From NCBI GenBank assembly GCA_031363915.1, contig JANLVI010000012.1:186001-250000 (forward strand): a stretch of DNA of 64,000 nt, in the 5' to 3' direction. The notes beneath the pieces were generated by a model. The model had not been told where the DNA came from. It did not search any database and saw only the letters and a program-made list of their open reading frames with translations. The stretch is from JANLVI01 sp031363915. GTDB lineage: Bacteria; Vulcanimicrobiota; Vulcanimicrobiia; Vulcanimicrobiales; Vulcanimicrobiaceae. Shown in pieces: positions 60,679 to 64,000 of the stretch. The translations under genes and the position numbers were made by a program. How positions within the stretch are numbered: the first letter of the stretch is position 1; each line of letters begins with the position of its first letter.

Positions 60679-62010
60679 ATGAATTCGAAGACTGTCGTCA
60701 TCTCGACCGCGCGCACGCCGTTTGGACGCCTCGGCGGCGCACTTGCATCCCTTTCCGCAACGACGCTCGGTGGCGAGGCGATCCGCAACGCCATCCTGCG
60801 CAGCGGGATCGATTCGGCTGAAATCGAGCACGTGATCATGGGTCAAGTGCTGCAAGGCGGCGTTGGCCAAGCGCCTGCGCGTCAAGCCTCGTTTAAAGCG
60901 GGCCTCGCAAAGACGGTCACGAGCGACACGGTCAATAAAGTCTGCGCGTCGGGCATGCTTGCGGTGATCAACGCCGCGCGCCTCATCAACGACGGCGATC
61001 ATTCGGTCGTCGTCGCGGGCGGCATGGAATCGATGTCCAACGCGCCATATTTGGTGCCGGGCGCGCGCAGCGGATACCGCTACGGCGACGGCGTGTTCGT
61101 CGACATGCTCGTCCACGACGGCCTGTGGGATTTTTTCCTCGAGACGACGATGGCCAGTGCCGGTGCGCGCGTCGCCGCGGAACTCGGCGTGACGCGCGAA
61201 GTGCAGGACGAATTCGCGTACAACAGCCATCAGCGCGCGCATCAAGCACACGAAGCGGGTTATTTCGCGGAGGAGATCGCGCCGATCAACGTCGCGACCA
61301 AAGCCAAAGGCAAGATCGTCGTCGACGCCGTGCCGACACAAGCGCAGGACCGTATTCCGGCCTTCGCCGGTAACGCGCCGAGCATGTACGATCATCGAGC
61401 ACCAGCGAACATGCAGGCCGATCCGAGCAAATATTCACCGTACGTGAGTGGCGACGTGCCGTTCACGCGGATCGATCGCGACGAACCCGTCCGCGCCGAT
61501 GCATCGCTTGCTGCGATGGCCAAACTCAAGCCGCTCGACAAAGACGGAACGACGACCGCCGGCAATGCGCCCGGCGTTAACGACGGCGCCGCGGCTCTCG
61601 TGCTCGCGCATGAAGACTATGCGCGAGCGAACAAGTTGACGGTGCTCGGTGAAATCGTCGATCACGCGTATGTCGCCTGGGATCCGCCGTATCTCGCGCT
61701 CACGCCGGGAATGGCCGCGCAGAAACTGCTCGATCGCCACAATCTCAAAGCCTCCGACATCGCGGTGTGGGAAGTGAACGAGGCCTTCGCATCGGTCGCG
61801 CTGACCGCGGCAACGAAACTCGGACTCGATCCGTCCGTCATCAACGCGCAAGGCGGCGCGGTCGCGCTCGGGCATCCACTCGGTGCATCGGGTGCTCGAA
61901 TCATCGGCACCGTGATCCGTCAACTTCAGCGTCGCGGCGGCGGGTACGGCATCGCCGCGATCTGCTCCGGCGGCGGCCAAGGTGATGCCGTCCTCGTGAA
62001 GGTCGGCTAA
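60679..62010 (+). CDS. Acetyl-CoA C-acetyltransferase (thiolase)
   Basis: A 443-residue thiolase, about 50 residues longer than most. The acylated cysteine is in NKVCASGM, the second His/Cys site is in ALGHPLGASGAR and ICSGGGQGDA, and VVAGGMESMSNAPY is typical. The extra length lies between residues about 220 and 290 (NAPSMYDHRAPANMQADPSK), outside the active-site motifs. It condenses two acetyl-CoA to acetoacetyl-CoA, or cleaves it. The start of the next gene overlaps its stop by one base. With the next two genes it gives a butyryl-CoA-type pathway. Confidence 0.93.
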   Translation: MNSKTVVISTARTPFGRLGGALASLSATTLGGEAIRNAILRSGIDSAEIEHVIMGQVLQGGVGQAPARQASFKAGLAKTVTSDTVNKVCASGMLAVINAARLINDGDHSVVVAGGMESMSNAPYLVPGARSGYRYGDGVFVDMLVHDGLWDFFLETTMASAGARVAAELGVTREVQDEFAYNSHQRAHQAHEAGYFAEEIAPINVATKAKGKIVVDAVPTQAQDRIPAFAGNAPSMYDHRAPANMQADPSKYSPYVSGDVPFTRIDRDEPVRADASLAAMAKLKPLDKDGTTTAGNAPGVNDGAAALVLAHEDYARANKLTVLGEIVDHAYVAWDPPYLALTPGMAAQKLLDRHNLKASDIAVWEVNEAFASVALTAATKLGLDPSVINAQGGAVALGHPLGASGARIIGTVIRQLQRRGGGYGIAAICSGGGQGDAVLVKVG

Positions 62011-62897
62011 TGCGGATCCTCGTTATCGGCGCCGGACAAATGGGTGCAGGAATCGCGCAAGTCGCCGCGCACGCGGGACACGACGTCCTCCTCAACGACA
62101 TCAGCGCCGAGCGCGTGAATGCCGGGATCGCAGGCATTACAAAACTCCTCGATCGCAACATCGAGAAGGCGAAGATGACGGGCGGCGAGCGCGACGCGCT
62201 CCTCGGGCGCATCACGCCGAAGCCCGATTTCACGAGCGTCGAGGTCGACATCGCGATCGAAGCGGCGACCGAACGTCTCGAAACGAAGCTCGAGCTCTTC
62301 CGCAAGATGGAAGCCGCGACGCCCGCGAGTGCTATACTCGCGAGCAACACATCGTCGATCTCAATCACAACGCTCGGCGCGGTCACGAAACGTCCCGAAC
62401 GCGTCATCGGGATGCACTTCATGAATCCCGTTCCGGTGATGAAACTCGTCGAAGTTATTCGCGGCATCGCAACGAGCGATGCCACGTACGCAACGGTGCG
62501 CGATCTTGCAGTCGATTTGGGTAAGACGCCGGTCGAAGCGCGCGACTTCCCCGGCTTCGTTGCCAACCGTATTCTGTTGCCGATGATCAATGAGGCGATC
62601 TACGCACTCTACGAGGGCGTCGCATCGATCGAATCGATAGATACGGTGATGAAGCTGGGCATGAATCACCCGATGGGTCCCTTGCAGCTCGCGGATTTCA
62701 TCGGCCTCGACACCTGTCTTGCGATCATGAACGTGTTGCACGAGGGCTTCGGTGATTCGAAATACCGTGCGTGTCCGTTGCTAAAGCAATACGTCGCGGC
62801 GGGTTGGTTCGGCAAGAAGTCGGGCCGCGGTTTTTACGATTATCGCGCGGCGGCAAACGGGACGCCCGCTCCGCAACCGGTCGCCGCGGGGCGGTAG
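62010..62897 (+). CDS. 3-hydroxybutyryl-CoA (3-hydroxyacyl-CoA) dehydrogenase
   Basis: A 295-residue NAD(P) enzyme with the Rossmann motif ILVIGAGQMGAGIAQVAA, VDIAIEAATERLETKLELFR, LASNTSSISITTLG (catalytic Ser), IGMHFMNPVPVMKLVEVI (catalytic His) and FPGFVANRILLPMINEAI. This matches the about 290-residue Hbd/PaaH type without an enoyl-CoA hydratase domain. It acts after the thiolase in the same operon. A crotonase is not encoded before the window ends. Confidence 0.94.
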   Translation: MRILVIGAGQMGAGIAQVAAHAGHDVLLNDISAERVNAGIAGITKLLDRNIEKAKMTGGERDALLGRITPKPDFTSVEVDIAIEAATERLETKLELFRKMEAATPASAILASNTSSISITTLGAVTKRPERVIGMHFMNPVPVMKLVEVIRGIATSDATYATVRDLAVDLGKTPVEARDFPGFVANRILLPMINEAIYALYEGVASIESIDTVMKLGMNHPMGPLQLADFIGLDTCLAIMNVLHEGFGDSKYRACPLLKQYVAAGWFGKKSGRGFYDYRAAANGTPAPQPVAAGR

Positions 62898-62903
62898 CCC
62901 CAC

Positions 62904-64000
62904 ATGATCGAGTCGCGCCAAACTGCGTTCGACCTCACAGACGACCAGCGGCAGATCGGGAATCTCGCGCGCGATATCGCTCAGCGCGAAATCGCGCCGC
63001 ACGTCGCACGCTGGGATCGCGAACACACTTTCCCGCGTGCGCTCTACACGACGTTGAATGATGCCGGACTGATGGGTTTGCTCGTCTCCGAACGGTACGG
63101 CGGTATCGGGGCCGACTACGTTTCATATGCGCGTGCGATCGAAGAACTCGCGATGGTCGACGCCGGCACGGCGGTGACCGTATCGGTGCATTCGATGATC
63201 TGTACGGCGATCGAACGTCTTGGAAGCGATGCGCAAAAGGATCGCTGGCTCGAACGTCTGGCATCGGGCGATGCGATTGCGGCGTTCGCGCTGACCGAAC
63301 CCGATGCGGGTTCCGATGCGGCGGCGCTGCGTGCGCGCGCAAAAAAAGACGGCGCGAGCTACGTGCTCGACGGACGCAAACAGTGGTGCACCAACGGCGG
63401 CTACTCCGTCGTCGTGATGGCGATGTTCCGCACGAGCGAAGACCGGCAGAAAGGCGTCTCAGCGTTTATCGTCGATTCGTCGACGCCAGGTGTCGTCGTC
63501 GAAAAGACGACCGAAAAACTCGGCATCCGCACGAGCAACACGTGCGACCTTGCGTTCGAATCCGTTCGCGTCGGCGCCGACACGTTGCTCGGTGAAGAAG
63601 GTAGCGGTCTCTCAAACGCGCTTGGCACGCTCACGGCCGGACGCATCGGCATCGCCGCGCAAGCGACGGGAATCCTTGCGGCGTGTCTTTCCGCGTCGAC
63701 GACGTTTGCGAAAGACCGCATCGCCTTCGGCCGCCCGATCGGCGCGTTCGAGGGCATCTCGTTCAAGCTCGCACAGATGGCGATGGATCTCGATGCGGCT
63801 CGGTTGCTGACGTACCGCGCGGCGGCGCTGGCGGATGCGGGGCGACCGTTCGCGGTTGAGGCGAGCAAAGCCAAGCTCTTCGCGTCGACCGCCGCGCGGA
63901 AACATGCGGCCGAAGCGCTGCAAATCCACGGCGGATACGGATACACGACCGAATTTCCCGTCGAACGTTACTATCGCGACGCGAAGATCACCGAAATCTA
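62904..64000 (+). CDS. Acyl-CoA dehydrogenase (short-chain type), 3' end outside the window
   Basis: The open frame starts with ATG at 62904, seven bases after the preceding stop, and runs off the window after 365 codons. AFALTEPDAGSDAAALRARA is the FAD/substrate motif, and KDRIAFGRPIGAFEGISFKL and ALQIHGGYGYTTEFPVERYY are signatures of butyryl/short-chain acyl-CoA dehydrogenases. The last visible residues DAKITEI come just before the usual YEGT catalytic glutamate, which lies beyond the edge. The enzyme reduces or forms the C2-C3 double bond of acyl-CoA with electron-transfer flavoprotein. It is co-transcribed with the thiolase and Hbd genes. Confidence 0.93.
   Translation, partial: MIESRQTAFDLTDDQRQIGNLARDIAQREIAPHVARWDREHTFPRALYTTLNDAGLMGLLVSERYGGIGADYVSYARAIEELAMVDAGTAVTVSVHSMICTAIERLGSDAQKDRWLERLASGDAIAAFALTEPDAGSDAAALRARAKKDGASYVLDGRKQWCTNGGYSVVVMAMFRTSEDRQKGVSAFIVDSSTPGVVVEKTTEKLGIRTSNTCDLAFESVRVGADTLLGEEGSGLSNALGTLTAGRIGIAAQATGILAACLSASTTFAKDRIAFGRPIGAFEGISFKLAQMAMDLDAARLLTYRAAALADAGRPFAVEASKAKLFASTAARKHAAEALQIHGGYGYTTEFPVERYYRDAKITEI

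Noticed and set aside
1..64000. tRNA, rRNA, CRISPR arrays, insertion sequences
   Set aside because: No conserved RNA-gene sequence, regularly spaced repeats or transposase-like product was found on reading.

Overview
The window is a GC-rich bacterial chromosome segment in which most genes build, acylate, methylate and export a cell-surface polysaccharide. No rRNA or tRNA gene and no phylogenetic marker is visible, so the host can only be guessed. A diderm-like envelope is suggested by ABC-2 polysaccharide export genes, a lipobox lipoprotein and a PBP4-type carboxypeptidase. Gene style and frequent GTG/TTG starts would fit an uncultured phylum-level lineage such as Eremiobacterota/WPS-2. That is an inference from memory, not a demonstration.

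Layout. (1) 0-7.6 kb: three sugar-nucleotide epimerases, two of them CDP-paratose-2-epimerase-like, two large membrane proteins and a secretion/binding-type protein built of 'RGW' modules. (2) 7.8-13.5 kb: DPM-like glycosyltransferase, Wzm/Wzt ABC exporter, double GT2 and RmlD. (3) 13.5-17.3 kb: an ECF sigma/anti-sigma/adhesin-like membrane operon with an aminotransferase. (4) 17.3-28 kb: two methyltransferases (one with a long coiled coil), a second RGW-module protein, a GT2-GT4 fusion, and an acylation module (FAAL, acyl carrier protein, WcbI, hexapeptide transferase). (5) 28-39 kb, minus strand: a five-gene operon (WecE transaminase, amidohydrolase, class I aminotransferase, ATP-grasp ligase, GtrB/ArnC-like GT2), preceded by a DUF2079-like membrane protein, a GMC oxidoreductase, a small membrane protein, an SDR and a GT2. 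(6) 39-45 kb: a GT-C-like membrane protein, a tiny membrane protein, a lipoprotein, a decayed DegT aminotransferase, a GT2 and an intact DegT aminotransferase. (7) 45-54 kb: lysine 5,6-aminomutase (KamD/KamE), methyltransferases (one fused to RGW modules), DacB, a SIS isomerase, a multiply frameshifted gene and UDP-galactopyranose mutase. (8) 54-60.6 kb: PilZ protein, Gmd and Rmd for GDP-D-rhamnose, LarC and LarE, an isoprenylcysteine-methyltransferase-like protein and a CDF metal exporter. (9) 60.7-64 kb: thiolase, 3-hydroxyacyl-CoA dehydrogenase and an acyl-CoA dehydrogenase cut by the window edge.

How it fits together. Nucleotide-sugar genes predict rhamnose (dTDP-L- and GDP-D-), galactofuranose, 4-amino-4,6-dideoxy sugars and paratose/tyvelose-type residues. 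Soluble GT2/GT4 enzymes would assemble chains that Wzm/Wzt export. The coiled-coil methyltransferase may cap or measure chains. FAAL/ACP/WcbI and the hexapeptide enzyme probably add acyl groups. The minus-strand ATP-grasp operon resembles an Arn-like route in which an amino sugar is made, decorated and loaded on a polyprenyl carrier. The two most novel-looking items are that ATP-grasp operon and the RGW-module proteins, which recur in three separate places. Two genes are clearly dead (42.1-42.6 kb and 52.1-53.2 kb), which points to ongoing turnover of the glycan locus.
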